Positions 1 to 11,650 of a stretch of 64,000 nt of DNA are shown in pieces. The position numbers and the translations under genes were made by a program. Under the pieces are notes generated by a model. That model saw only the letters and a list, made by a program, of their open reading frames with translations. It was not told the origin of the DNA and made no database searches. The first letter of the stretch is position 1; each line of letters opens with the position of its first letter. The stretch comes from Lumbricus rubellus (lineage: Eukaryota; Annelida; Clitellata; Crassiclitellata; Lumbricidae): positions 12,950,835 to 13,014,834 of the forward strand of contig OX243821.1 in NCBI GenBank assembly GCA_945859605.1. The letters are read 5' to 3'.

Positions 1-161
1 TGTACTATTCTTTCAGTTGGCCTGCTAGAACATAATGCATGTGCACCCAAAGTATAATACACGTCTGAGGGTCCGGTATATACAGAATTATTAGCCTGCA
101 TTGCGCAATGTTATTATCTGAGCAATGAAGAAATAGGATAAGGGGAGACTGTCATTTTCTT

Positions 162-593
162 CGTATGCGGACGTTTCGTCAACGGACGATTCGTCCCCGG
201 ACGATTCGTCACAAAGAATAAATTGAATAAATCCAGCTTCCGTTTAGACACGCGTTCAAATAATCGTTCCAACTTCTATTTGAGCAAGAACTATAGGCTA
301 CTTCGCAGATCCAACTTCCATTTTGGAAAGAATTTGTTTCATCATTCCAGCTTCTATTTCAGAAAACACTACGTTTTTCATCCAATTTCCGCTAAAAACT
401 ATACTTTTTCACCAAAAAATTCTCTTTCAGCTATGAAATCTTTCCATCAATCCCACTTCCATTTCAGGAAAACATATTTTCATTAATCCCGCTTTCAGGT
501 TGCAAGAATTCTTTTCATCAATCTATTTTTACTCAGCCACCGCTGGACGAATCGTCCGCGGACGAATCGTCCGCTGACGAAACGTCCGCGAAC
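162..593. mobile_element. TU-like foldback element with minisatellite core
   Basis: Ends consist of tandem GGACGATTCGTC units on the left (about 169-212) and their inverted form on the right (about 545-590), enclosing units like AATCCAGCTTCCGTTT and CATTCCAGCTTCTATTT. CATTTTCTT is repeated at both flanks (153-161, 594-602), a probable 8-9-bp target duplication. Inverted ends built of short tandem repeats with an 8-bp target site fit the TU elements known from sea urchin; that assignment is inference. Confidence 0.6.
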
Positions 594-599
594 CATTTT

Positions 600-940
600 C
601 TTGAATAGACTGTTACAGAGGAGACTGGTGCTATTCTTGAATATGCTACTCCTTGAACAACCACCCTAACTCGACGCAGAGCCGTTGATTAGCTGGTGAT
701 AATAAAAAATTATGCGCTTCGTTTTCGACTGGCGCTTTAGAAATTGTCGGGTAAACACCTAATGAAACCGCTACATCCATAATATCAACACCAACGCTGC
801 TCCGATTGCTTCTGATTTCGCGGCACCTCGCCCGTAAAATCTATGTACTTAAAAATGTACTCATTTAGTCATTTATGCACTCATGTATTCGTGCAGACCT
901 AGGCCTATTCATGTATTCCTGTGTTTATTTGTTTGTTTGT
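600..940. other. Spacer, nothing recognised
   Basis: No coding frame or repeat that I can support. Confidence 0.3.
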
Positions 941-942
941 TC

Positions 943-1172
943 GTATGTTTGTATACGCACTTGTTATATCGCCCATTCAAGCTCTCTCTCTACTCAGAAA
1001 CGCTCCCGAATGCAGAGCGGACACTGCATCGGAGTTTCACGCCGAAGCGCTGAGCAATTAGTAATTGTGAGTGAAGGACTTGCCCAAGGTCCTTATACGC
1101 TGCGAGGTGGATTCGAACCTCGAACCTTCCGGCTCCAAGGCAACGACGCCACCACTACACCACCGTGCACCA
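943..1172 (-). mobile_element. tRNA-derived SINE, copy 1
   Basis: On the minus strand the head reads GGTGGTGTAGTGGTGG (A-box-like) and GGTTCGAATCC (B box). The body is shared with three other copies, followed by the GGCGATATAACAAGTG end and a GTATGTTTGTA-type tail. Non-coding RNA polymerase III-type SINE, moved by a LINE partner. Confidence 0.75.
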
Positions 1173-1529
1173 TCTATGTATTCAATTCATGCATTAAAAC
1201 ATTCATTCATTCACTCACGAATCCATTCATAGGTAGGCCTATAGATCATTGTTATCTATGGCCTACAAATACGTAGCATAGACATTCATGATTGTTATCA
1301 GACCTACATGCACTCGTATTATAGTCAATGACTGTGAATTTGAAGCGCGTGCGAATGTGTGCTAAAGTTTAATACTGATCAGTCATCCACACGCACCTGT
1401 CGGACTGAAGTGGTACAGTAGCCTAGCTAGGCTTAGGATTAGATTTATTAAGAGGATCCATTACAGATCGAGATGATATCCTCTATAGGCTTAGGACTCT
1501 TGACTTGTGATTTAAATCACATGTACAGG

Positions 1530-1985
1530 GTGGGCCATAAAATAATAACCCCTACGGTTTTTAGCCCATATCTTGGCCAAACATAAGAATTTTACAGAAA
1601 CTGTACAGTCTTAAAGGCAATTCATATTTACGTAGGGGTACAATGGTAAAATTTCAACAAAATATTTCAAACAGAACAAAAGTTATACCACTCTTAGTGA
1701 GGCAACCCACCGTTTTTTGACGATTCAAAAACGCGACGCAACAAAAAGTAACAAAAACAATTTAAATATTCTGGCCAATATTTTGGCCAAAAGTTAGAAT
1801 ATCGAAGTGAAATTTTACAGGCTTAAAGGCAATGCATATCTACACATGATGGCCGGATTGCATCAAAATAATTCAAACAGAACAACAGTTAGGCCCCTAT
1901 ATCCCTTTTAGTGAGACCATCCACCGTTTTTTGACGATTCAAAACCGAAACACAGCAAAAAGTAACAAAAACACGATTTTATTAA
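1530..1985. repeat. Diverged direct duplication, about 210-bp period
   Basis: Two units (about 1573-1782 and 1783-1985) share TTGGCCAAA, CTTAAAGGCAAT, TTCAAACAGAACAA and CCACCGTTTTTTGACGATTC. Preceded by GGGTGGGCCATAAAATAAT. Possibly an old DNA-transposon fragment; no coding capacity. Confidence 0.5.
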
Positions 1986-3576
1986 GTCTCATCTCAAATA
2001 TGCAAATGCATGGACGGTCCCCCACCACCTTGTTCCCCCCTAAGTCTCCGCCAATGATATCGCGACAAACATACAGAAAAGTCGATCATAAAAAAGAAAA
2101 GAGACTAACCTTAAACGGTTTGCTTTCAGGAGCAGCTAAAGTCAAAAAATAAATTAAAATCCGGCTTTAGAGTAAGCTAGCTCGAACGAACAAGAACGAA
2201 TGAACACCGTAGAGCAACTACCAGCTGCTACCGACACACGCGAAAACAATCGGTCCCACCAGCCAGAACAGGATCTAAGTCTAATTTCTTTATTCGCCAA
2301 CGGCTTCCCAATGTACATGTAGTCTCAATAGGAACTACTCTGAGACACTGGCTGCGCTCTACCGTAGACTCGGTGAGAGCCTTTAAAAGGACCCGAACCC
2401 ACACATACATACATACAATTTGTATGTTTGTAAGTTTGTAAGATACATATATACATGTAGACCCAATAGGCCTGCAGCGCTCACGGGGATAGGCCTATGT
2501 CTGCTTTAATTCTATCAATTATAATTAGACCTTCTTTAAGTGCGCTTCAATAGCCTATAGGCTAAGCGTAGATCGGCCTATGCCTCTTAGGCCTGTCAAT
2601 TATATTTATGATGGCGATCAGTAGACGGCGTGTTTCGTGTTCCTGATAATGGAAGTTGTTTACAACAGGTTGCTACACGTCAGTAGCCTATTAATTCAGC
2701 GAAACTTTAAGAGATTATCCGGAAATCACCCAGTCGTTGAAGATACCCAGAATAGGAATAAAAACACGTCCATGTTTTGACCCAAATGAACATCATGTAA
2801 TTATTATACAAGCAACTTCTGTGACTACTGACTGCCCAACACCTCACGACAGGGTCTGATGTGTGACACCATTTCAATGTCTTAATTAAACAAACTTGTT
2901 CCGCTTAGCGAAGTAGAAGTAATACAAAGTATGTCACTGTATGTGCAATTTATGACAAGCAACAAAAGAGGCTCAGAGCAGAATTTATTTACAGCATATA
3001 ATAAAAAATACCAATGACAACAAAAAAAACCAAATATTTAAGAAGCATACAACAATCTTGATTAAACATTAGGCTAGCCTATTTGTAATGATCAAATAAT
3101 GCTGAATACTACATCTAATGAACATGCCACTTAATTTCATTAACAAATACACCAATACTACAAGAAAATTGCCAATAATCTGTAGTCTAAAATAGTCTCA
3201 GAAATATGTACATCCAGTTGTTAGGACAAAAAGCCAGTTCAGCAGCTAAAACTTAATAGTTTACAGCATTATTTATTAGACAGTGAAACCCAAAACGAAA
3301 AACTGGACCGCGTCATTGTAACAATTGTACAAACTTCCATTTTTATTATCTGCACTAATTCTATTCTTACAATTTTGCTAGAATAAGCAAATTTTAATTA
3401 GAATATTTTCCAAAATCATTAGCTCAATGCACTTGCCTTTAACTAGTTTATTGTTCCAACAATTTCACCACTGCTAAATTCAAAATACATAAGTCCTAAA
3501 TTATGGTAATATTAACACTACCGGGTAATTCATTTATCGGTAAATTATTACTTCTAATCTCTGCTCCAGTGTCGAG
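1986..3576. other. Gene-poor 3' flank of gene A
   Basis: A+T-rich, with several TAGGCCTA octamers (2.4-2.7 kb). A TTTATT at 3272-3277 could be the gene A polyadenylation signal on the minus strand. A short frame at 2280-2450 resembles a LINE C-terminus only weakly. Confidence 0.3.
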
Positions 3577-4917
3577 TTAAAGTTGCTTTGCTGAAGAGTT
3601 GCTCTTGCTACACGGTTCATTTACTGTGTGTTGCTTCTCAGTTCTTCTGTGTTTCTTCAGATCTTCAATTCCTGCGAATCCTTCACAACAAACCTCACAT
3701 ACGTATGGCTTTTCTCCTCTATGAGTTTTCATATGTATCTTCAGTGCACTATTTCGCGCAAACGTTTTCTTACACAAGTGGCACATGTATGGTTTCTCGC
3801 CGGTATGAGTTCTCGTGTGTGCTTTCAAGTCATTACCTTGAGCAAATGCTTTCTGGCAAAACTGACACTTGTATGGTTTCTCTCCGGTATGGATTCTCAT
3901 GTGTGTGTTCAGACAACCAGTTTGTGCAAATGATTTATGACATATTTCGCACCTGAATGGCTTCTCTCCAGTATGAATTCGCATGTGCCTTTCCAGACAC
4001 CAAGGCCGAAGGAATGATTTTTGACATATCTGGCAAATGCATTCTTTCCCTCCCATTGGAATAACGCCTGCATCATAACTTGTGATGAAATGATCGGACA
4101 TCTTAGAAATGACGTCGTTTCCCATTTCAAGAACCTCTTGCTGTGTTTCTGTGTCTACATTGAGTTGCTTCGCAGGCGAGCTGCTCTCAGTATAAGGTTT
4201 ATTGTGTATGTGATGCTTTGTGGAACTTGCATGAGTCCTTTTGTGCCTTTCTAGAATTCCAATTCTGCTGAATCCTTTATTACAAACCTCACATTTATAT
4301 GATTTCACTCCAGTATGAGTCCTCATGTGTTTTTCAAGAGAACCGAAAACTCTGAACGATTTTTCACACAACTGGCAACTATGCGATTCTTCACCCGCAT
4401 GGGTTTCAATGTGTGATTTCAGACGAAACTGGCCAGAAAATGCTTTCTCACATAGATAGCATATGTATGGTTTTTCTCCTGTGTGTGTTCTCATGTGTGT
4501 CTTCAGATAAACACTTCGGGAGAACGCTTTCTCACACAACAGGCACACGTATGGTTTTTCACTGGTGTGTGTTCTCATGTGCATATTCAGCCAACTACAC
4601 AGAGCAAACGATTTCTCACATAGTTGGCATTTGTAAGGTTGTTCAAAAGTATGGGTTCTCGTGTGCTTTTTAACGTCACTACTCTGAGCAAACGCTTTCT
4701 CGCAAAACTCACACTTGTACGGTTTATCTCCAGTATGGATTCTCATGTGCACGTTGAGATGACCACTTTCTGAAAATGATTTCTGACATAGTTCGCACCT
4801 GTATGGTTTCTCTCCAGTATGAGTTCTCAAGTGTCTTTTCAGACACCAAGGCCGAGGGAATGACTTCTGACAAATCGGGCATTCTTTCCCTACCGTTTGA
4901 TTTCCGATATCCGCCAT
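3577..4917 (-). CDS. C2H2 zinc-finger protein, gene A (12-13 fingers, internally duplicated, tail lost)
   Basis: Open frame of about 446 residues made of C-x2-C-x12-H-x3-H fingers, predicted to be a nuclear DNA-binding protein. Eight fingers (about residues 13-235) are followed by a 60-residue spacer resembling the first part of the family tail (QQEVLEMG, MSDHFIT). A second block then starts with a finger almost identical to finger 1 (RPWCLxRH) and carries four good fingers plus a degenerate one ending HRRTEKQH. This looks like two gene copies fused in frame. The frame ends at a TAA directly after SNSSAKQL, where paralogues continue into the conserved tail, so the tail is missing. The start is the ATG at 4917, which aligns with the other genes after the AG acceptor. 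An ATG at 4929 is also in frame but would straddle the acceptor. Confident that it is a ZNF gene; its functional state is uncertain. Confidence 0.85.
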   Translation of the reverse strand: MADIGNQTVGKECPICQKSFPRPWCLKRHLRTHTGEKPYRCELCQKSFSESGHLNVHMRIHTGDKPYKCEFCEKAFAQSSDVKKHTRTHTFEQPYKCQLCEKSFALCSWLNMHMRTHTSEKPYVCLLCEKAFSRSVYLKTHMRTHTGEKPYICYLCEKAFSGQFRLKSHIETHAGEESHSCQLCEKSFRVFGSLEKHMRTHTGVKSYKCEVCNKGFSRIGILERHKRTHASSTKHHIHNKPYTESSSPAKQLNVDTETQQEVLEMGNDVISKMSDHFITSYDAGVIPMGGKECICQICQKSFLRPWCLERHMRIHTGEKPFRCEICHKSFAQTGCLNTHMRIHTGEKPYKCQFCQKAFAQGNDLKAHTRTHTGEKPYMCHLCKKTFARNSALKIHMKTHRGEKPYVCEVCCEGFAGIEDLKKHRRTEKQHTVNEPCSKSNSSAKQL

Positions 4918-4924
4918 CAGGTTT

Positions 4925-4926
4925 CT
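4925..4926 (-). other. Probable 3' splice acceptor of gene A exon
   Basis: On the gene strand the sequence reads GAATGAG|AAACCTGATGG. The AG|AAACCTGATG block recurs at the same position upstream of genes A, B, E and F. This points to a conserved acceptor just before the conserved ATG, with an upstream exon near the promoter block. Confidence 0.5.
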
Positions 4927-4929
4927 CAT

Positions 4930-6129
4930 TCAATTGACAATTTCTCTGTTTTTCTCAGTATGTTTAGACTCTTGTGAGCTGCAAGTTAATCACCTTGAGC
5001 ACATTGTCAGTGATATAAATACACATCTGTGTAATTTTTCTTAAAACATATTCTACCAATCACCAGAGTCCATACAACATTTGGATTTGTACTGCTTTTG
5101 AAAGAACACAAGTGTTGGTATGCTCCTCAGAATTAGCAAAGTTTGTGCAAAGGTTTCTACAGTTATATTGGACACAGCCTTCCGACATGAGTAGAGATCT
5201 TCACATGTCAGACAATTTAAATCAAGTTTTCACGTATTAGACGATTCATGTTTCGAGTCCTGTTTCTCGAGCAAAAGAAAGAATTAGTTTCACTTAATGA
5301 TGAACTTGTGATGTTATCCACCTTCATTCAACTGTTCAGCGAGAGTTTAACTGAATTTGTACCAGATGGCTATTGCAACAGCTGTAATCGAGTAAATATA
5401 CTGAAACTTCCCTGGCGGTGAAAATTAACTAGATGAAGTTTGTTTTGAAAGTGAAGTTTCAATCTCTAACAGAATGTTGCTGCACATGCTTCTTCACAGA
5501 TTTGCTGAAACAGAACATGACAACATAAATTTCTATACGTTTTAAAATAATTATATGGAACATTATTTTCAATGCTGTTCCGCATTAGATAGTAACAATG
5601 AGAAGCTAAATTTCACAAATTCATCAAGTAGTGTTCCATTCATCAAGTAGTGTTCTGTTAACTTAAGATGTGTGCTTGCTTAACCCTTTATGGTACAGCT
5701 CTATAGCGACACTAATCATTTTTGAAATGACAGTGTCTTTAAACAGCAACAAGCTGTCGTTTGACGCAGTCAATTAAGTACCGTCTTTAAAACTCTGGTC
5801 AACATGCACAAATAAGGAATGCAGTGGCGTTGAACCATGAACTAAATCTTTAAAGAGCCGTTCATTTGTCCAAAATTGTCAATTCCAACTTCTGTTTCAG
5901 CGATAATTATTTTCATCAATACTACTTCTACTACTTCTATTTTACCATAAAATAATTTCCATCAATCCATCGAAGTATCTAATCACGACACTAACCCTAA
6001 CACATGTATGTGTTATTTAAATGAACCATTCACGGTAGCGCCAAGTACTCTGGCAAAGACACCAACCCGAACCCCAACAGACCCCACGATTCAGACGATT
6101 TCGTTTTATCAAATTATACACGCACAGTA
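4930..6129 (-). other. Putative intron of gene A
   Basis: Lies between the exon acceptor and the YY1-like module. The stretch around 5085-5120 (TTTGTACTGCTTTTGAAA) is shared with the introns of genes B and E, supporting duplication of whole units. One CCAACTTCTGTTTCAGC minisatellite patch lies at about 5885. Confidence 0.4.
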
Positions 6130-6275
6130 TACAATCTAACCATGTTTGGCATATAATCGCATTTCTCATCATCTGGATAATACAATCAGCACAAAATGGC
6201 GAAGAATAAAAGGTGCGCACCGCAAGTAAGCGGGATTTTGTGAAGCTATTGCTTTTCCTCTACCGAATGACCGAG
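6130..6275 (-). promoter_or_regulatory. Conserved upstream module of gene A with YY1-like core
   Basis: In plus orientation the block holds GTTTGGCATATAATCGCATT (from about 6144), then CAAAATGGCG at 6192-6201, then CTACCGAATGA. The same ordered motifs occur upstream of genes B, C, D, E, H and I, and more weakly F. On the gene strand the core reads CGCCATTTTG, matching the established YY1 consensus (GCCATnTT). Likely promoter or first-exon region; the start site itself is not determined. Confidence 0.55.
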
Positions 6276-6750
6276 GTTTTTCGCGTTCAATTCTGCACAA
6301 AAAACGGGGTTCAAAATGCATTCGCGCAGATGTAGAGTTATTTTGGGGCAGTTGAAACAAATTTCAAATGTTCACTGGCATACAGTTTATAATAATGTAC
6401 CACGGAAATGGGAACGGAGAGATGAAGTTGTGCAGTGCTAAAAATTCTTAACACTGTTAACAGACGTCCAGGAATGAGATCATGTCGTTTCTGTTGAGAC
6501 GTCTTAAGCTCTGAGGTTTGGAAATTACAGAAAACGATGACGTGGCTTTCTTAACACATTAGTGCCTAATTTTTAAAAATAGTGCCACAATATAAAAACT
6601 TTGCTGCAAATTATGAGTTTGGAGTTTTCCTAACGCGAATAGGAACAATTGCAAAACTTTCAGCTTTTGATGCTATGGGAACAAGTTTTTGAAACGTCCA
6701 ATTTTGGGGAACGCGAGGCACCAATGAATCCCTGGCCTAGTTATAGCTAC

Positions 6751-7045
6751 ACCGGTGTAAAGGTTTCAAATTACCCCCTCCTAAACATTACCGCCCCCCG
6801 GTAAGTTTAAACTGGTTTAAAGGTTTCAAATTACCCCTCCTAAACATTACCCCTGCAAACTGTAATTTGCATCAATCATCGCATTTATAGCACTAAAGAC
6901 ATACGAAAAATCATCCCGCTTCTTGTTTCGGTCTGAAGATTTTCATCCGTCATCCCACATTGTGGTTTATCAATATTTTCATCTGTAACTAAAATACCAA
7001 TAAGTTACATGAAAAAATGGCCTCGAAGCTATTATTTTTCCCTGA
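6751..7045 (+). repeat. Dispersed 250-300-bp repeat family, copy 1
   Basis: Begins ACCGGTGTAAAGGTTTC, contains ACTGTAATTTGCATCAATCA and TCTGAAGATTTTCATCCGTC, and ends with AAATGGCCTCGAAGCTATTA. The first about 80 bases are duplicated within this copy. Two further copies lie at 25.65 and 53.38 kb. Confidence 0.65.
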
Positions 7046-7501
7046 TCGTTATTGTAGTTCATGCTCCAATACTATTGTATGCACAATGAACAAAGGCGTG
7101 ACAGCAGGGTGGAGCCATGGTCGCAAGCGAAACTGCAACATTAAATAACGTATTTAATTGAACTGCCTCCAAACGCACATCTGAAAACATTGGATAAAAA
7201 CAAAAAAATTATATGATTGAACGTTCACAAAATAATCATCACGCAAAAATCTGTTTAAGCAACAACAATTCAGCAATCCAACTGCTACTTAACCAACCAA
7301 ATTTAAAAAAAAACTAGGCCTAAATCAGTACAAATGCAGCGCTTCCACGCCGTAGCTTTCAGGGGCACCTTCATCAGAACCACGCCCGATTTGGATGAGG
7401 TGTAATCGTTCCAGAATAGATACATTGCTTTTATGAATTATAAGTCCCTGAGGGAATGAAGTACCTCAGGGCAATAAAAAAAGTACAAAAGTACGCTGTT
7501 T

Positions 7502-10227
7502 TTATGTATCCCACACAATGCAGAATAGGTCAGCAGCCAAGTCGTCAGGTGGAGAGTATTGATGATTAGAACAATGCTCCAGAAATTCTTTCTCTATCGC
7601 AAACAATTCATCACAAATACCACATCCGAAAGATTTAGACAATAACACTTTTGCATCCAGATGAGATTTGAATGTGTCAATAATGAAACCATCCCCATCA
7701 CTAAGTTTCGGAAAATGACCAACAATTCTTCTAGAATCCAGAAATATGTTCTTTGAAAAACGTTCATCTGAACTGTGAATAACGTCTGTGCCCCTGAACG
7801 TGACGAAATGATCAGACATGTTAGCAGTTACTTCACTTCCCAAAGCAAGATCCTGTGGCTGTGTTACTGCATCGATTTTGAGATGCTTCGCTGATGAACT
7901 GCTCTTAGTAAAAAGTTTCCTGTGCGTTTGTTGATTGTCAGTTGCATGAGTTCCTCTGTGACTCGTTAGATCTCCAAGTTTCCTGAATATATTATCAGAA
8001 GCTTCACATTCGAACGATCTGTTATGAGTTATCATGTGCGTCTTTAGAGAACCGAGAGCTGTAAACGATTTCTTACATAAATGGCATCTGTAAGGTTTTT
8101 CACCAGTATGGGTCCACATGTGTCCTTTCAGTTGGCCACTTTCAACAAATGCTTTTTGGCATAACTGGCATTTGTGTGGTTTTTCACCTGTATGGGTCCT
8201 CGTGTGTGCTTTCAGATGACCACTTTCAGCAAATGTTTTTTGGCAAAACTGGCATTTGTGCGGTTTTTCACCGGTATGGGTTCTCGTATGTCTTTTCAGT
8301 TCACTGCTAGTGGCAAATGCTTTCTGACATAATTGGCATTTGTAATGTTTTTCACCAGTATGGGTCATCATGTGTCTTTTCAGATCATGACAATAAGTAA
8401 ATGATTTCTGACATACTTGGCACCTGTATGGTTTATCACCAGTATGGCTTCTCATGTGTCTTTTCAGATCACCACTTTCTATAAATGACTTCTGACACAC
8501 CTGGCACCTGTGTGATTTATCACCAGTATGGGTTATCGTGTGTCTTTTTAAAGCACCATTTCTTGCAAATGATTTATGACATAACTGGCACCTGTACGGT
8601 TTATCACCAGTATGGGTTATCATGTGCTTTTCCAAATAACGACGTTGAGTAAATGATTTTTGGAATAACTGGCACCTGTATGGTGTTTCACCAGTATGTG
8701 TTATCATGTGTCTATCCAGATTACCACTGTTTACAAATAATTTCTGACATACCTGGCACCTGTATGGTTTATCACCAGTATGGGTTATCATGTGCTTTTC
8801 CAAATAACGACGTTGAGTAAATGATTTTTGGCATAACTGGCACCTGTATGGTGTTTCACCAGTATGTGTTATCATGTGTCTTTTCAGATCATGACTTTCA
8901 GTAAATGATCTCTGACATAACTGGCATCTGTATGGTTTTTCACCAGTATGGCTTCTCGTATGTCTTATTACTTGATGACTTGCCGAAAATGATTTCTGAC
9001 ATACTTGGCACCTGTATGGTTTTTCACCAGTATGGGTTCTCGTATGTCTTATTACTAGATGATTTGCTGAAAATGATTTCTGACATACTTGGCACCTGTA
9101 TGGTTTTTCACCAGTATGGGTTCTCAAGTGTATTTTTAGATCACCACTTACTATAAATGATTTCTCACATACATAGCACGTGTATGGTTTTTCACCAGTA
9201 TGGGTTATCATGTGTCTTTTCAAATGATGACTTTGAAGAAATGATTTCTGACAGACTTGACACCTGTATGGTTTTTCACCAGTATGGGTTATCATGTGTC
9301 TTTTCAAATGATGACTTTGAATAAATGATTTCGGGCATAACTGGCACCTGTATGGTTTATCACCAGTATGGGTTCTGAAGTGTATTTTCAGATCACCACT
9401 TACTATAAATGATTTCTCACATACATAGCACGTGTATGGTTTTTCACCAGTATGGGTTATCATGTGTCTTTTCAAATGATGACTTTGAAGAAATGATTTC
9501 TGACATACTTGGCACCTATATGGTTTTTCACCAGTATGGGTCATCATGTGTCTTTTCAGATCATAACTTTCAGTAAATGATCTCTGACATAACTGGCATC
9601 TGTATGGTTTTTCACCAGTATGGGCTCTCGTATGTCTTATTACTTGATGACTTGCCGAAAATGATTTCTGACATACTTGGCACCTGTATGGGTTTTCACC
9701 AGTATGGGTTCTCAAGTGTATTTTCAGATCACCACTTACTAGAAATGATTTCTCACATACATAGCACGTGTATGGCTTTTCACCAGTATGGGTTATCATG
9801 TGTCTTTTCAAATGATGACTTTGAAGAAATGATTTCTGACATACTTGGCACCTATATGGTTTTTCACCAGTATGGGTCATCATGTGTCTTTTCAGATCAT
9901 AACTTTCAGTAAATGATCTCTGACATAACTGGCATCTGTATGGTTTTTCACCAGTATGGGTTCTCAAATGTATTTTCAAATCACCACTTACTAGAAATGA
10001 TTTCTCACATACATAGCACGTGTATGGCTTTTCACCAGTATGGGTTATCATGTGTCTTTTTAAATGATGACTTTGAAGAAATGATTTCTGGCATAACTGG
10101 CACCTGTATGGTCTCCTTCGAATATCAACTGCCGTGTGCCTTTTCAGATCACCCCCTGACGAAATGACTTCCGACATATTTGGTACCTAAAATGTTTCTC
10201 TCTTGTATGACTTCTGATATATGTCAT
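7502..10227 (-). CDS. C2H2 zinc-finger protein, gene B (25 fingers plus conserved tail; first finger frameshifted)
   Basis: From the internal ATG at 10177 the frame runs 891 residues: about 25 fingers with TGEKPY linkers, one finger-like relic (CEASDNIF) and the conserved tail ending in the FGCGICDELFAIEKEFLEHC finger. The aligned family start is the ATG at 10227 (MTYIRSHTREKHF). That frame runs into the first finger and shifts out at a run of five C on the plus strand (10152-10156), where six would restore SFRQGGDLKRH. The first finger also lacks its first Cys (RYQIC). Another finger has lost its second Cys (CQLFQKSF). Fingers with recognition parts LQSHH, VSGD, TESYD and ASHQ recur in blocks and look recently duplicated. 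Predicted nuclear DNA-binding protein. Either translation starts at 10177 or the base loss is a sequencing error or a real N-terminal lesion. Confidence 0.85.
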
Positions 10228-10234
10228 CAGGTTT

Positions 10235-10236
10235 CT
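10235..10236 (-). other. Probable 3' splice acceptor of gene B exon
   Basis: The gene strand reads GGGAG|AAACCTGATGAC, the same acceptor-like block as in genes A, E and F, eight bases before the aligned ATG at 10227. Confidence 0.45.
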
Positions 10237-10640
10237 CCCTTAAACGACAATTTCTCCAGTGTCTAGACGAATGTGGGATTCGTACAGCTTTTGAAAAAAC
10301 ATGAGTGTTAGAATGCACAGTTTCAGAGTTAACAATGCCTCTGTAATCGCTTCTGCAATAATTGTTGTAACAGTCAGCACAGCCGATGGCAATTTAAGAA
10401 TTATTCACACAAATTTCCATGAAGAAATACTGAAGTTATTGACGCTGTCGATCAGTTTGATGTTAATTGAAGGCAAAAGTTGTATTCGAAACTAATCCAC
10501 TGGATCTTTTTTGATGAAGATTAATTAGATGAAGGTAATGCCTTGCTAAAAAAGAACAACAAAATCTCATCTTTTATACTCTTTAAATAAAGAACATGAC
10601 TTCAGTGTTGATCTTAACAGTAGTGTTACTGTTCACCATA

Positions 10641-10955
10641 CGTGGACGCTCGCAGAAATTTTTGCAGGAGGGGGAAAAACTCGATGGTCACGGTTAAATT
10701 TTTTGTGGCAAGAAGTTGAAAGTGTCAATCAGGAAATTCAGAACATGTACGGGTATTTTTCATAGAGGTTTCGTAATGTAGACTAAATGTCTCAGTTTCA
10801 CTTTCTTATAATTTTCATCATGACTATAGAAAATAGATTCTTTAGTGCAAAGAAATTTGTTAACAGCCAAAAAGTAGCAGTTATAATAATAGGTTTCAAC
10901 TTTCCAGGGGGGGGGGGCAAGTGCCCCCTCTTGCCCTTATGTGCCGGCGCCCATG
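10641..10955. mobile_element. hAT-type MITE, 315 bp
   Basis: Left end CGTGGACGCTCGCAG, right end GGCGCCCATG, matching in inverted form the 2.1-kb hAT at 39.4 kb. Flanked by the 8-bp direct repeat TCACCATA (10633-10640 and 10956-10963), the target size of hAT elements. A poly-G run sits near 10907-10916. Inserted in the intron of gene B. Confidence 0.7.
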
Positions 10956-11269
10956 TCACCATATGTTGTTGAATACCTAGTTAGTAATAATGGGTATGAA
11001 CAATTTAAGGAATTCATTAACTGATGTACTGCTAAGAGGACAACCAACTTCAACCCTTTTATATTAAAAATGTATAGCTCCATCTAAAAACAGAATAGAC
11101 CCATGGACAGTATACCATTCATTACAATAATACGTCTAGATAGCGTTCAATTAACACTGAAACCCATGCAATGACGAATAATTTACGAATTCAACATGCA
11201 CGACAAGGTATGACTCGGTTTTTCCGGGTTGCTCACCGCATGATACACCAAATCAAAGGTGATTGTTCA

Positions 11270-11650
11270 AAAATTCTCGCTAAGTGGAAGTCTGATTGAT
11301 GGAAATATTTTTACCTAAATAGAAGTGGGATTGATGAAAAGATTCTTGGCAAAATTGGAGCTGGACAAAACAGTGCATGTTGTTAGAATAAAACCTGGAC
11401 TGATAAAACTAGTTGGTGCTCAAATAGAATCTGGACTGATGAAACAACTTTTGTCCATATGGAAGCTGGATTGATGAAAATGATTCATGGCAAAATAGAA
11501 GTGGGACTGGTAAAAATAATTATGCATTATCAAGTGATTAATTTAGAACGCCAAGACAAACCGGAAAAGCCGAGTTACGATTACCAGCTAAAACACACGT
11601 TTACCAATCTCACTTCTATTTCTAAAATAATTATTTCCAACAATTAGACC
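11270..11650. repeat. CCAGCTTCYATTT minisatellite array
   Basis: Units such as AATAGAAGTGGGATTGATGA and TGGAAGCTGGATTGATGAA repeat about every 30-60 bases, in the same orientation as other arrays described here. No clear terminal inverted repeat identified. Confidence 0.6.

Noticed and set aside
223..486. 87-residue frame rich in SSFYF/NFHF repeats near the left edge
   Set aside because: It translates the minisatellite inside a TU-like element and starts at TTG. Similar chance frames occur in other arrays (13299-13751, 60254-60592).
1085..1172. Possible functional tRNA genes at the SINE heads
   Set aside because: A and B boxes are present but the heads do not form a convincing cloverleaf, and all are attached to the same SINE body.
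8905..10167. Open plus-strand frames ([18 protein letters not shown] type) opposite gene B, and similar ones opposite every ZNF array
   Set aside because: They are the antisense of the conserved TGEKPYxCxLC linker and repeat with the fingers. They show no independent conservation.
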